Position numbers and translations under genes: made by a program
Part shown: positions 44,738 to 52,955 of the stretch, one piece after another
Position numbering within the stretch: position 1 is the first letter of the stretch
How the letters are laid out: each line of letters opens with the position of its first letter
From: Ruminococcaceae bacterium HV4-5-B5C
GTDB taxonomy: Bacteria; Bacillota; Clostridia; Oscillospirales; Acutalibacteraceae
Assembly: GCA_900184925.1 (NCBI GenBank)
Contig: FXYJ02000005.1
Location: forward strand, 1 to 64,000
DNA: 64,000 nt
Reading direction: 5' to 3'
The notes under the pieces: generated by a model
Database searches by the model: none
What the model was told of the DNA's origin: nothing
The model's input: the letters and a program-made list of their open reading frames with translations, nothing else

Positions 44738-45751
44738 TCAGCGCTTTTTTACGCTCATCCGCTCGTGAAGATGCGTGGAAACCTCAATTTTCGTCACGGC
44801 GCTTTTGGGGTTTTTAATTTTATCGACGAGACGCTCCACCGCCAGCTCGGCAAGCTTGCGTTTCGGCACTGTCATCGTGGTAAGCTTCGGTTCCAGAAAT
44901 TCACAGATCGGCATGTCGTCGAAGCCGATGACGGAGACATCCTCCGGAATCCGGTAGCCGCACTCCTTAAAGGCGCGGATTGCTCCCGCGGCAATGAGGT
45001 CGTTGTCGGCAAAGTATGCGTCCGCCACCGGGGGGGTCTGCCCCAGAATCTTCAGCATATCGGCATACGCGCCTTCCATGGAAGGCGTAAGCTTGTGGAC
45101 AAAAGGATGGTCGGTCGGAATTCCGCTGTGCCGCAGGGCTTTGTAATATCCGTCGGCACGTTCCGTGAAATTGCCGATGGGGTATGAGGAATGCAGGTAA
45201 CCCACCTTTTTCATGCCGCGGTCGATCAGATGGTTCGTGGCAAGATACGCACCCTGCACATTGTTGATTAAAACCGCATCGCAGTTCAATTCTTCAAAAT
45301 ACGTATCCAGAACGACAATGGGAGCGTTTAACTCCAGAAACGGCCGGAAATTCTCCGGTTTCATTTCTGTGCCCAGCAGCAGAATACCCTGGCATTTTTT
45401 CTCGGCGATTGCCTGAATCTGACCGGACACACCCTGCATGCCGTAAAAATAGTTCACCTGAAGCTCGTAACCGGCCTGCTTGCACCCGATGTCAACGCCC
45501 TCGGCAATCTGAGAAAAAAACGGAGTATCGGTCACAATCGTGCCGTGCTCTTTATATATGATGAACTGAAGAATGCCGTTGTTGCTGCCGGGGTCGTTTT
45601 TTCTGGAAAAATCGTAACCGCATTCCTTTGCGGCCTCCAGCACCCGGGCACGTGTCTTTTCGCTGATGCCGCCCTTGTTGTTCAGCACCATGGAAACGGT
45701 TGCTGCAGAAAGGCCGAGTCTTTCTGCAATCTCTTTTGCGGAAATAGACAT
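44738..45751 (-). CDS. LacI-family transcriptional regulator
   Basis: A 337-aa repressor with the LacI HTH and hinge at residues 1-60 (AKEIAERLGLSAATVSMVLN, TRARVLEAAKECGYDF) and a periplasmic-binding-type sugar sensor (DNDLIAAGAIRAFKECGYRI, DVSVIGFDDMPICEFLEPKLTT). The start at 45751 has CAGGAGGA ahead. It is divergent from the isomerase-transketolase-kinase-glycosidase operon and probably represses it; a palindrome over that operon's -35 box is a candidate operator. The inducer would be the sugar degraded by the operon. Confidence 0.92.
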   Translation of the reverse strand: MSISAKEIAERLGLSAATVSMVLNNKGGISEKTRARVLEAAKECGYDFSRKNDPGSNNGILQFIIYKEHGTIVTDTPFFSQIAEGVDIGCKQAGYELQVNYFYGMQGVSGQIQAIAEKKCQGILLLGTEMKPENFRPFLELNAPIVVLDTYFEELNCDAVLINNVQGAYLATNHLIDRGMKKVGYLHSSYPIGNFTERADGYYKALRHSGIPTDHPFVHKLTPSMEGAYADMLKILGQTPPVADAYFADNDLIAAGAIRAFKECGYRIPEDVSVIGFDDMPICEFLEPKLTTMTVPKRKLAELAVERLVDKIKNPKSAVTKIEVSTHLHERMSVKKR

Positions 45752-45791
45752 GTTGACATCCTCCTGAATCCGCATTGCATTTTACCTATTT

Positions 45792-45820
45792 ATCATAGCG
45801 GATTACAGAGTGAGAGTCAA
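45792..45820 (-). promoter_or_regulatory. Sigma-A promoter of the LacI-family gene
   Basis: On the minus strand TTGACT (45820-45815), a 17-bp spacer and TATGAT (45797-45792), about 40 nt ahead of the regulator start. Confidence 0.75.
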
Positions 45821-45858
45821 GAATTATTAAATAAATATTAAGTTAATTATTAAATTAA

Positions 45859-45873
45859 TTAATTGACAATTAA
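45859..45873. promoter_or_regulatory. Candidate LacI-type operator over the -35 box
   Basis: A perfect inverted repeat TTAATTG-A-CAATTAA, which overlaps the TTGACA box of the operon promoter. Binding there would block RNA polymerase. The AT-only half-sites and single-base centre are unusual for LacI-family operators, which more often have a CG centre, so the assignment is tentative. Confidence 0.5.
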
Positions 45874-45891
45874 CATAGAATTAAGTATAAT
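45863..45891 (+). promoter_or_regulatory. Consensus sigma-A promoter of the putative apiose operon
   Basis: TTGACA at 45863-45868, an exact 17-bp spacer, TATAAT at 45886-45891: a full consensus match, which needs a repressor to be controlled. Confidence 0.9.
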
Positions 45892-45958
45892 GAAGGCGTA
45901 AAAATGGTGAGGTTCGTGAAATAAGATACAACCGGACGGAGAAGAAAGGACACCGAAA

Positions 45959-47365
45959 ATGAAAAAGATTGTCTTGGGTCTGGCGCCAACCAGAAGAAGT
46001 ATTTTCAGCGCACCGGATGCGTTGAAATACGCGGGGCTGACCAAACAGCGGCTGGAAGAGCTGGGGGTCTCTTTTGTTGATCTGGAAGGCATCAATGACG
46101 AGGCCTTGCTTTACAATGACAGGGACCTGCCCGCTGTCGTGGAAAAGTTTCAGGCTGCGGGTGTGGACGGTCTGTTTCTGCCGCACTGCAACTTTGGAAC
46201 CGAATATGTGTGTGCGCGCCTGGCCAAAACGCTCAATGTTCCCGTCTTGCTCTGGGGGCCGAGGGATGAGCGCCCGGATGAAAACGGCGTCCGCCTTCGC
46301 GACTCCCAGTGCGGTTTGTTTGCAACGGGCAAAGTGCTGCGCCGGTTTCAGGTGCCGTTTACTTACCTGACGAACTGCCGCCTGTCGGACCCTGAGTTTG
46401 CCAACGGAATCCGCAATTTTCTGGCGGTGTGCAGTGTGGTGAAGGCGTTCCGGCACACGAGAATTCTGCAGATGGGCCCGCGGCCTTTCGATTTCTGGTC
46501 CACCATGTGCAACGAGGGCGAGCTGCTTGAAAAATTCAACATCCAGCTTGCACCGGTTCCGCTGCCGGAAGTGACTGCGGAGATGAAGAAAGCCAGAGCT
46601 GACGGCACGGAAGTTCAGGCCGTTGTCGATTACTGCCGCAAAAGCATGATCATCAAAGTCACGGACGAGCAGCTTGAAAATATCGCCGCGCTCAAAGTCG
46701 CCATCCGCCGTCTGGCGGACCGCTACGGATGTAATGCTGCCGCCATTCAGTGCTGGAATGCCCTGCAGGACGAGATCGGCATCATGCCGTGCGCGGCGAA
46801 TTCCCTTCTGAACGAAGAAGGCCTGCCTGTCGTCTGCGAGACGGATATTCACGGCGCAATTACGGCCGTGATGGCCGAGGCCGCCGGCATGGATGAGACA
46901 CGGACCTTTTTTGCGGACTGGACGGTGCGCCACCCGGACAACGACAACGGCGAGTTGCTGCAGCACTGCGGCCCGTGGCCGATTTCCGTGGCGAAAGAAA
47001 AGCCCTCCGTCTGCTACCCTCTTGCGTTCAATTACCCCGGAGCCGTGGCGGCGGAAGCGAAGCACGGCGACATGACCCTGTGCCGTTTCGACGGGGACAA
47101 CGGCGAGTATTCACTGCTGCTCGGCAACGCGAAAGGCATTGACGGCCCGTACACGAAAGGAACCTATGTCTGGGTTGAGGTGGAAAACCTGAAACGTCTT
47201 GAAAATAAGGTCGTCTGCGGACCGTATATCCACCACTGCGTCGGGATTCATAAGGACGTTGTCCCGGTTCTGTACGAGGCATGCAAATACATCGGCGTAA
47301 CGCCTGATCTGTACGACCCGATTGAGGAACAGGTAAAAGAGAAAATTTACAATCCGGTTGACTGA
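45959..47365 (+). CDS. L-fucose/L-arabinose isomerase-family sugar isomerase
   Basis: A 468-aa protein of the FucI/AraA fold, which interconverts aldoses and ketoses with a divalent metal. MKKIVLGLAPTRRSIF opens it; conserved pieces are FLPHCNFGTEYVCARLAK (N-terminal domain), AAIQCWNALQDEIGIMPC, and VVCETDIHGAITAVMAEAAG with metal ligands. The gene is first in an operon with split transketolase, an FGGY kinase and an apiosidase-like hydrolase. No epimerase or aldolase is present, so L-arabinose or L-fucose pathways are incomplete; conversion of D-apiose to D-apulose is my preferred inference. AAAGGA lies ahead of the ATG. Confidence 0.82.
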   Translation: MKKIVLGLAPTRRSIFSAPDALKYAGLTKQRLEELGVSFVDLEGINDEALLYNDRDLPAVVEKFQAAGVDGLFLPHCNFGTEYVCARLAKTLNVPVLLWGPRDERPDENGVRLRDSQCGLFATGKVLRRFQVPFTYLTNCRLSDPEFANGIRNFLAVCSVVKAFRHTRILQMGPRPFDFWSTMCNEGELLEKFNIQLAPVPLPEVTAEMKKARADGTEVQAVVDYCRKSMIIKVTDEQLENIAALKVAIRRLADRYGCNAAAIQCWNALQDEIGIMPCAANSLLNEEGLPVVCETDIHGAITAVMAEAAGMDETRTFFADWTVRHPDNDNGELLQHCGPWPISVAKEKPSVCYPLAFNYPGAVAAEAKHGDMTLCRFDGDNGEYSLLLGNAKGIDGPYTKGTYVWVEVENLKRLENKVVCGPYIHHCVGIHKDVVPVLYEACKYIGVTPDLYDPIEEQVKEKIYNPVD

Positions 47366-47377
47366 GGAGGCGGCAAA

Positions 47378-48208
47378 ATGGAAAATCTGAAAGCGGAAGC
47401 GTTCGCTCTGCGCAGGAATGTGCTGGACCTGGTCTATCGTGCCAAAACCGGCCACATCGGCGGCGATTTCAGCGTCATGGAGATTTTGGTCAGTCTTTAC
47501 GGAAAGGTTATGAATCTCTCTCCCGAGAATCAAAACGACCCGAACCGGGACTATTTTGTTCTGAGCAAGGGCCATTCGGTGGAAGCGTATTATTCGGTTC
47601 TTGCGGCGAAGGGATTCTTCCCGAATGAGGAACTGCTCGAAAAATATTCGCAGTTTCATTCCCCGTTCATCGGACATCCGAATAACAAACTGCCCGGCAT
47701 CGAAATGAATTCCGGTTCTTTGGGCCACGGTCTGCCGGTTTGTGTCGGCATCGCCAAAGCCTGTCAGATGGACGCACGGCCCAGCCGCGTCTACACGGTC
47801 ATGGGCGACGGGGAACTGGCGGAGGGCTCCGTGTGGGAAGGCGTCATGGCAGCTTCCCAGTACCATTTGGATAACCTCTGCGCAACCGTGGACCGTAACC
47901 GCCTGCAGATTTCCGGCAGTACGGAAGACGTCATGCATCACGAAGATCTGGCGGAGCGCTTCCGGGCATTCGGCTGGAACGTCATTTCAACGGAGGGCAA
48001 CAGCATAGATTCTCTCTGCGCTGCTTACGATGCGGCGAAGTCGGTAAAAGGAAAACCGACCGTCGTGATTGCCAACACAACGAAGGGCTGCGGCGTGTCT
48101 TTTATGGAGAATCAGGCCGGGTGGCATCACCGCGTTCCGACGGAGGAAGAATACCGGCAGGCAATGGAAGAACTGAGCAGGGAAGAGGAGGCGGCGCGCA
48201 ATGAATAA
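47378..48208 (+). CDS. Transketolase-like protein, N-terminal (TPP-binding) subunit
   Basis: A 276-aa half-transketolase: LVYRAKTGHIGGDFSVMEIL, SKGHSVEAYYSVLA, GSLGHGLPVCVGIAKA, and the TPP/metal motif VMGDGELAEGSVWEG ending in RNRLQISG. It makes up the TPP-binding half of a two-gene enzyme with the next ORF, overlapping it by 8 bp. GAGGAGG precedes the ATG. In apulose-4-phosphate transketolase (a split enzyme) this half corresponds to subunit A; that role is inferred from operon context. Confidence 0.9.
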   Translation: MENLKAEAFALRRNVLDLVYRAKTGHIGGDFSVMEILVSLYGKVMNLSPENQNDPNRDYFVLSKGHSVEAYYSVLAAKGFFPNEELLEKYSQFHSPFIGHPNNKLPGIEMNSGSLGHGLPVCVGIAKACQMDARPSRVYTVMGDGELAEGSVWEGVMAASQYHLDNLCATVDRNRLQISGSTEDVMHHEDLAERFRAFGWNVISTEGNSIDSLCAAYDAAKSVKGKPTVVIANTTKGCGVSFMENQAGWHHRVPTEEEYRQAMEELSREEEAARNE

Positions 48209-49133
48209 AATACCGAACCGTCAGGTGATCTGCGAAGTGCTGATGGAACAGGCGAAGACGGACCGTGACATTGTCGTACTTTGCAGCGATTCCAGAGGCA
48301 GCGCCTCCCTGACGCCTTTTGCGGAAGCGTTCCCGGAGCAGTTTGTGGAAGTCGGTATTGCGGAGCAGGATCTTGTGAGCATTTCCGCCGGGATGGCGAA
48401 GGCCGGCAAGCGTCCGTTTGCGGCTTCGCCCGCGTGCTTTTTAAGCGCGAGAAGCTTCGAACAGATTAAAATCGACGCGGCCTATTCCAACACCAACGTC
48501 AAACTGATCGGGATCAGCGGCGGGGTCAGTTACGGAGCCCTCGGCATGAGCCACCATTCCGCACAGGATTTCGCCGCAATCTGCGCGCTTCCGAATATGC
48601 GGGTCTACGTTCCGAGCGACCGGTTCCAGACCCGAAAGCTGATGGAGCAGCTTGTGCGGGATGACCGCCCTGCTTACATCCGTGTGGGACGGAACGCGGT
48701 GGAGGACGTTTATTCGAAGGAAAACACCCCGTTCGTCATGGATCGTGCGACCGTGCTGCGCGAAGGCACAGACGTCGCCGTTTTTGCCTGCGGGGAGATG
48801 GTCTTCCCGGCGAAGCAGGCGGCGGAGCTTCTGGAAAAGCAGGGTGTGAGCGCCGCCGTCGTGGACCTTTACTGTCTCAAACCGTTCGACCGGGAGACCG
48901 TCGTGCGCATTGCTTCCGCCGCGAAAGCGGTTCTGACGGTGGAAGAGCATGTTCCCACGGGAGGGATGGGCTCCATGGTCAGTCAGGCCGTCGGAGCGGA
49001 ATGCCCCCGCAAAGTGATCAATCTTTCCCTACCGGATGCGCCGGTCATCACAGGCACGTCGAAAGAGGTTTTCGACTATTACGGCCTCAATGCGGAGGAC
49101 ATTGCAGAAAAGGCTTTGGAGCTGGTGAAATGA
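48201..49133 (+). CDS. Transketolase-like protein, C-terminal subunit
   Basis: A 310-aa partner subunit with the pyrimidine-binding domain and the C-terminal transketolase domain. The catalytic region has FVEVGIAEQDLVSISAGMAK (activating Glu) and PVIT / DLYCLKPFD later. It overlaps the preceding half by 8 bp and the kinase by 4 bp, so all are translated together. Likely transfers a two-carbon unit between ketose and aldose phosphates; the split form resembles AptAB-type and many clostridial sugar-operon transketolases. Confidence 0.9.
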   Translation: MNKIPNRQVICEVLMEQAKTDRDIVVLCSDSRGSASLTPFAEAFPEQFVEVGIAEQDLVSISAGMAKAGKRPFAASPACFLSARSFEQIKIDAAYSNTNVKLIGISGGVSYGALGMSHHSAQDFAAICALPNMRVYVPSDRFQTRKLMEQLVRDDRPAYIRVGRNAVEDVYSKENTPFVMDRATVLREGTDVAVFACGEMVFPAKQAAELLEKQGVSAAVVDLYCLKPFDRETVVRIASAAKAVLTVEEHVPTGGMGSMVSQAVGAECPRKVINLSLPDAPVITGTSKEVFDYYGLNAEDIAEKALELVK

Positions 49134-50629
49134 ACAATTATGTAATCAGCGTCGACCAGAGTACGCAGGGCACAAAAGCGCTTCTGTTTGACAGCACGGG
49201 AAAACTGCTGCAGCGCGCGGACCGCAGACACAGGCAGATCATCAACGAAAAAGGCTGGGTTGAGCACGACCCTGAGGAGATTTACCGCAACACCGTTGCC
49301 GCCGTGCGTGACGTTCTGGAGAAAAGCGGGATTGATTCTGGTGCAGTCCGCTGCTTCGGCATCAGCAACCAGCGCGAGACCGCCATGGCGTGGAACCGGA
49401 AAACGGGGAAGCCTGTTTTTAACGCCGTCGTCTGGCAGTGTGCCCGCGGCGAGGTCATTTGTGAAAGAATTACGGCCGAAGGCCATGCGGATGAAATACA
49501 GGCCGCTACCGGCCTGCCGCTTTCCCCTTATTTTTCCGCCGCAAAGCTCGCATGGATTCTGGAAAACGTGCAGGAGGCGAAAGAGGCCGCAGAGAGCGGC
49601 GATCTGTGCTGCGGAACCATGGACAGCTGGCTCGTCTGGAAGCTGACGGGCGGGCGCGAATTTCGCACAGATTATTCCAATGCTTCGCGGACTCAGCTTT
49701 TTAACATCACTTCGCTGCAATGGGATGATTCTCTCTGCCGGATTTTCGGCATTCCAAAGCAAAGTCTTGGGGAACTGACCGATTCCGACGAATTGTTCGG
49801 CATGACCGACCTTGACGGACTGCTGCCGCACATGATTCCCATTCACGGTGTTCTGGGCGATTCTCACGGGGCTCTTTTCGGGCAGGGCTGTCTGAAAAAG
49901 GGCATGATGAAAACGACTTACGGCACCGGTTCCTCCATTATGATGAACATTGGCGAAAAGCCGATTTTCGCCCACAACGGTGTCGTGACCTCTCTTGCGT
50001 GGAAAATGGACGGAACGGTGCAGTATGTGCTCGAAGGCAACATCAATTACACCGGCTCTGTAATTTCCTGGCTCAAGGATCAGGTCGGCATGATCCGCGA
50101 CGTTGCCGAACCGGTTCAACTTGCGGAAGAAGCTAACCCCGCCGACCATACCTATCTCGTGCCCGCGTTTTCCGGGCTGGGGGCGCCGTATTGGCGCAGC
50201 GATGTGTCGGCCGCGTTCTGCGGCATGACACGTACCACCGGGAAAGCGGAGCTTGTCCGGGCGGCGGTTGCGAGCATCGCTTACCAGATTGCCGATATTG
50301 TTTTTCTGATGAAGGAAGCGTCGGGCGCTGAAAAAACGGAGCTTCGCGTTGACGGAGGGCCGACGGAAAACCGTTGGCTGATGCAGTTCCAGAGCGACAT
50401 GCTGCAAAGTGATGTTTATGTGCCGCAGGCGCAGGAGCTTTCCGGCATCGGGGCGGCTTATGCCGCCGGAATAGGGGCCGGTGTGTTCAACGCTGACGAA
50501 GTCTTTTCCGGTATGAGGTACCATACATTTACCCCGAAAATGGGGAAGGCGGAGCAGAACGAAAAATATCAGGGCTGGAAAAACGCCGTCCGCATGGTTT
50601 TGAGGACGGAAAAGGAGAAAAAAGAATGA
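49130..50629 (+). CDS. FGGY-family carbohydrate kinase
   Basis: A 499-aa sugar kinase. VDQSTQGTKALLFDSTGKL is the N-terminal phosphate loop, GISNQRETAMAWN the substrate loop, KTTYGTGSSIMMNIG and RVDGGPTENRWLMQFQSDML the C-terminal ATP region. It is closest in pattern to glycerol kinase and xylulokinase types. In the operon it would phosphorylate the ketose made by the isomerase; if the pathway is apiose this is D-apulose kinase. The ATG overlaps the previous stop codon (ATGA). Confidence 0.88.
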   Translation: MNNYVISVDQSTQGTKALLFDSTGKLLQRADRRHRQIINEKGWVEHDPEEIYRNTVAAVRDVLEKSGIDSGAVRCFGISNQRETAMAWNRKTGKPVFNAVVWQCARGEVICERITAEGHADEIQAATGLPLSPYFSAAKLAWILENVQEAKEAAESGDLCCGTMDSWLVWKLTGGREFRTDYSNASRTQLFNITSLQWDDSLCRIFGIPKQSLGELTDSDELFGMTDLDGLLPHMIPIHGVLGDSHGALFGQGCLKKGMMKTTYGTGSSIMMNIGEKPIFAHNGVVTSLAWKMDGTVQYVLEGNINYTGSVISWLKDQVGMIRDVAEPVQLAEEANPADHTYLVPAFSGLGAPYWRSDVSAAFCGMTRTTGKAELVRAAVASIAYQIADIVFLMKEASGAEKTELRVDGGPTENRWLMQFQSDMLQSDVYVPQAQELSGIGAAYAAGIGAGVFNADEVFSGMRYHTFTPKMGKAEQNEKYQGWKNAVRMVLRTEKEKKE

Positions 50630-52161
50630 ATCGCATGATCTATTCTCATGAGGTTTGCCGATGGGATGTTTGGGAGATCACAATTCCCGGCCCCACGGAC
50701 GGCAACCCGTTTACCGATTTCCCTGTTTCCGGCACGTTCACCGGGAAAAATGAGACGGTGAAAGCCGACGGATTCTACGATGGGGAAGGAATCTACCGCG
50801 TGCGGTTCATGCCGTCTTTTGAGGGCAGCTATCATTTTCGCATTCAGGCGCCGTTTTTGACGGAAGGCGCCGAAGGGGATTTCACCGTCCTTCCGGCCAG
50901 AGAGGAAAATCACGGACCGGTTCGCGTGGCCAATACGTTCCACTTTGCCTATGAAGACGGTTCGCCGTATTACTCGATCGGCACGACCTGCTATGTCTGG
51001 GCCCTTCAGTCGGATGAGAGAATCCGCGAAACGCTCGAAAGTCTGAAAGAGGCACGGTTCAACAAGATCCGTTTCTGCATTTTCCCGAAGCATTACGCCT
51101 ATAATCTGGGGGAGCCCCGTTCTTATCCTTATGAAGGAACGCCGATGGATGGCAGCGTCCTGACGGATGAAAATTTCATGGTATTCATGGGGAAAACCGA
51201 GGGCAATCACTGGGATTTCACTCGATTTAATCCCGCTCATTTCCGGCATCTTGAAACCTGCATCCGGGAACTGGAACGGCTCGGCATTGAGGCGGATCTC
51301 ATCGTGATGCACCCTTACGACCGGTGGGGTTTTTCGTGCATGAGCGCGGAGCAGGACGACCTTTACTGGAACTATGTCGTTGCCCGTTTTTCCGCGTTTC
51401 ATAACGTCTGGTGGTCGCTGGCGAATGAACACGACCTGATGTTCCAAAAGACGCAGAAGGACTGGGAACGTTATGCGGAAATCCTCTGCAGCAAAGATCC
51501 GTACCGGCACCTGCGGTCGATCCATAACTGCTTCAGCTTTTATGACTACAACCGTCCCTGGGTAACGCACTGCAGCATTCAGCGGCAGGATCTCTATAAA
51601 GGTGCGGAATATGCCGACCTCTGGCGGCAGAAATACCAGAAACCCGTTGTGCTGGATGAGATAGCCTACGAGGGAAACCTTCAGTACGGGTGGGGGAATC
51701 TGTCCGCGGAGGAAATGGTACGCCGGTTCTGGGAAACCGCATGCCGCGGCGGTTACCCCGGCCACGGGGAAACCTACCGGAATCCGGAGGGGGTGCTCTG
51801 GTGGTCGCATGGGGGTAAGCTTCGCGGCGAAAGCTGGAAACGGTTCGGGTTCCTGCTCGACATGATGAAGGAAACGCCCGGGCATGGCCTGGCGCCTTAC
51901 CCCATGAGCTGGGACTGTGTCTGTGCCGTGCCGGAAAGTGAGCCGTTTATTCCGGTGAAAAGCTACTACCTGGTTTATTTCAGCTTCATGCAGCCGTCTC
52001 TCCGGGAATTCCATTTTGACGACTCCACCGATTTCGAGGTCGAGGTCATCGACACATGGAACATGACGGTCGAGAAACGGGGGACTTACCGCGGAAGGTT
52101 TCAGGTTGAGCTTCCCGGGCGAGCGTATATGGCAGTGCGCCTGAGAAAACGCCCCCGTTAG
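50626..52161 (+). CDS. Apiosidase-like glycoside hydrolase (DUF5060 / DUF4038 / DUF5605)
   Basis: A 511-aa protein. Residues 1-85 look like the DUF5060 beta-sandwich (WDVWEITIPGPTDGNPFTDF). The central part is a TIM barrel of the apiosidase-like type (YYSIGTTCYVWALQ, NKIRFCIFPKHY), with candidate acid/base Glu in WWSLANEHDLM and nucleophile Glu in PVVLDEIAYEG. The last 80 residues resemble DUF5605. No signal peptide is seen. It overlaps the kinase gene by 4 bp, tying a glycosidase to the sugar-phosphate pathway. GH140 apiosidases release D-apiose from pectin RG-II; the same bond in flavonoid glycosides is possible. Specificity is inferred. Confidence 0.78.
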   Translation: MNRMIYSHEVCRWDVWEITIPGPTDGNPFTDFPVSGTFTGKNETVKADGFYDGEGIYRVRFMPSFEGSYHFRIQAPFLTEGAEGDFTVLPAREENHGPVRVANTFHFAYEDGSPYYSIGTTCYVWALQSDERIRETLESLKEARFNKIRFCIFPKHYAYNLGEPRSYPYEGTPMDGSVLTDENFMVFMGKTEGNHWDFTRFNPAHFRHLETCIRELERLGIEADLIVMHPYDRWGFSCMSAEQDDLYWNYVVARFSAFHNVWWSLANEHDLMFQKTQKDWERYAEILCSKDPYRHLRSIHNCFSFYDYNRPWVTHCSIQRQDLYKGAEYADLWRQKYQKPVVLDEIAYEGNLQYGWGNLSAEEMVRRFWETACRGGYPGHGETYRNPEGVLWWSHGGKLRGESWKRFGFLLDMMKETPGHGLAPYPMSWDCVCAVPESEPFIPVKSYYLVYFSFMQPSLREFHFDDSTDFEVEVIDTWNMTVEKRGTYRGRFQVELPGRAYMAVRLRKRPR

Positions 52162-52193
52162 TCTGAGACGGCAATTTCCGTTTGTGTAAAGTT

Positions 52194-52236
52194 CCGGAAC
52201 AACGGCAGGAGCAGCGCCGGTTGCTCCGGGATTTTT
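52194..52236 (+). terminator. Terminator of the putative apiose operon
   Basis: CCGGA-CAAC-GGC pairs imperfectly with GCC-GGTTG-TCCGG, followed by ATTTTT, 33 nt after the last gene. Confidence 0.65.
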
Positions 52237-52254
52237 GGCTGTTGAAATATAATG

Positions 52255-52278
52255 GTATCTTTACGGATACTATGTATC
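52255..52278. promoter_or_regulatory. Alternating GTATC/GATAC half-sites upstream of the nitroreductase gene
   Basis: GTATC (52255-52259), GATAC (52266-52270) and GTATC (52274-52278) form two overlapping inverted repeats just ahead of the nitroreductase promoter. The pattern resembles operators of HxlR/MarR-type redox regulators. No regulator gene is adjacent. Confidence 0.45.
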
Positions 52279-52292
52279 TGCTTTTTGCGTAC

Positions 52293-52320
52293 TTGATCTT
52301 TCGATCGCACATAGTACAAT
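52293..52320 (+). promoter_or_regulatory. Candidate promoter of the nitroreductase gene
   Basis: TTGATC, a 16-bp spacer and TACAAT at 52315-52320, 31 nt before the ATG. Confidence 0.55.
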
Positions 52321-52350
52321 TAGAATACCAAATAAAAAGGAGAAAACGAC

Positions 52351-52875
52351 ATGGAAAGCAATGAATTGTTTCGACGCAGAAAGTCAGTGAGAAGCTATAC
52401 GGGTAAACTGTCGCAAACAGCGCTGCGCTCGGTTCTTGACGCAGCACAGCTTTCACCGGTGGGCATGGGCCGGTTTGAGTCTGTTCATCTGACGGTGATT
52501 CAGAATGCTTTGCTGGACGAAATTGACCGGAACGCAGGCGCTGCGTTCGGGGATGCAGGCAAACACCCGCTCTACGGAGCCCCCTGTCTGATTCTGGTTT
52601 CCGCAAAGCTTGGAGACCCGGCAAACGGAAATGTTCCGTACTCAAATGCGGCGATTCTGGCAGAAAGCATGGCACTGGCGGCAATTGATGCGAACCTTGG
52701 CAGCTGCCTGATCTGGGGTGCCGTGAGAGCGCTGAATGCAAATCCTGCTCTGGTTGCCAAGTTAAACCTTCCGGACGGTTTTGTTCCCTGCTGCGGTGTT
52801 ATTGTCGGTGAAACATCAGACAAAATGGAAGTAAGAGAAGTCCGGAACCGCATCGCGGTTGACTATATCATCTAA
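52351..52875 (+). CDS. Nitroreductase-family protein
   Basis: A 174-aa FMN-dependent nitroreductase-like enzyme. The N-terminus ELFRRRKSVRSYTGKLSQ holds the FMN-phosphate-binding arginines, AAQLSPVGMGRFESVHLTVI the second FMN site and AILAESMALAAIDANLGSCLIW the dimer helix. It probably reduces nitro compounds, quinones or related substrates with NAD(P)H. AAAAGGAG precedes the ATG. Single gene with its own promoter and terminator. Confidence 0.88.
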   Translation: MESNELFRRRKSVRSYTGKLSQTALRSVLDAAQLSPVGMGRFESVHLTVIQNALLDEIDRNAGAAFGDAGKHPLYGAPCLILVSAKLGDPANGNVPYSNAAILAESMALAAIDANLGSCLIWGAVRALNANPALVAKLNLPDGFVPCCGVIVGETSDKMEVREVRNRIAVDYII

Positions 52876-52915
52876 TTACCGGGGGCGGGATGCCACCCTC
52901 AAAAGACAGCAAAGC

Positions 52916-52951
52916 AAGAAGCCGGGCCTGCAAGTTCAGGCCCGGCTTCTT
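52916..52951 (+). terminator. Terminator after the nitroreductase gene
   Basis: A perfect 15-bp stem AAGAAGCCGGGCCTG / CAGGCCCGGCTTCTT with a 6-nt loop. Confidence 0.88.
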
Positions 52952-52955
52952 ATAT

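Noticed and set aside
45881..47065. 394-codon open frame antisense to the sugar isomerase
   Set aside because: Shadow frame that would also run into the consensus promoter of the real operon.
49079..52014. Two 481-codon open frames antisense to the kinase and apiosidase-like genes
   Set aside because: Same reason: shadows of well-supported sense genes, with no start signals or recognisable domains.
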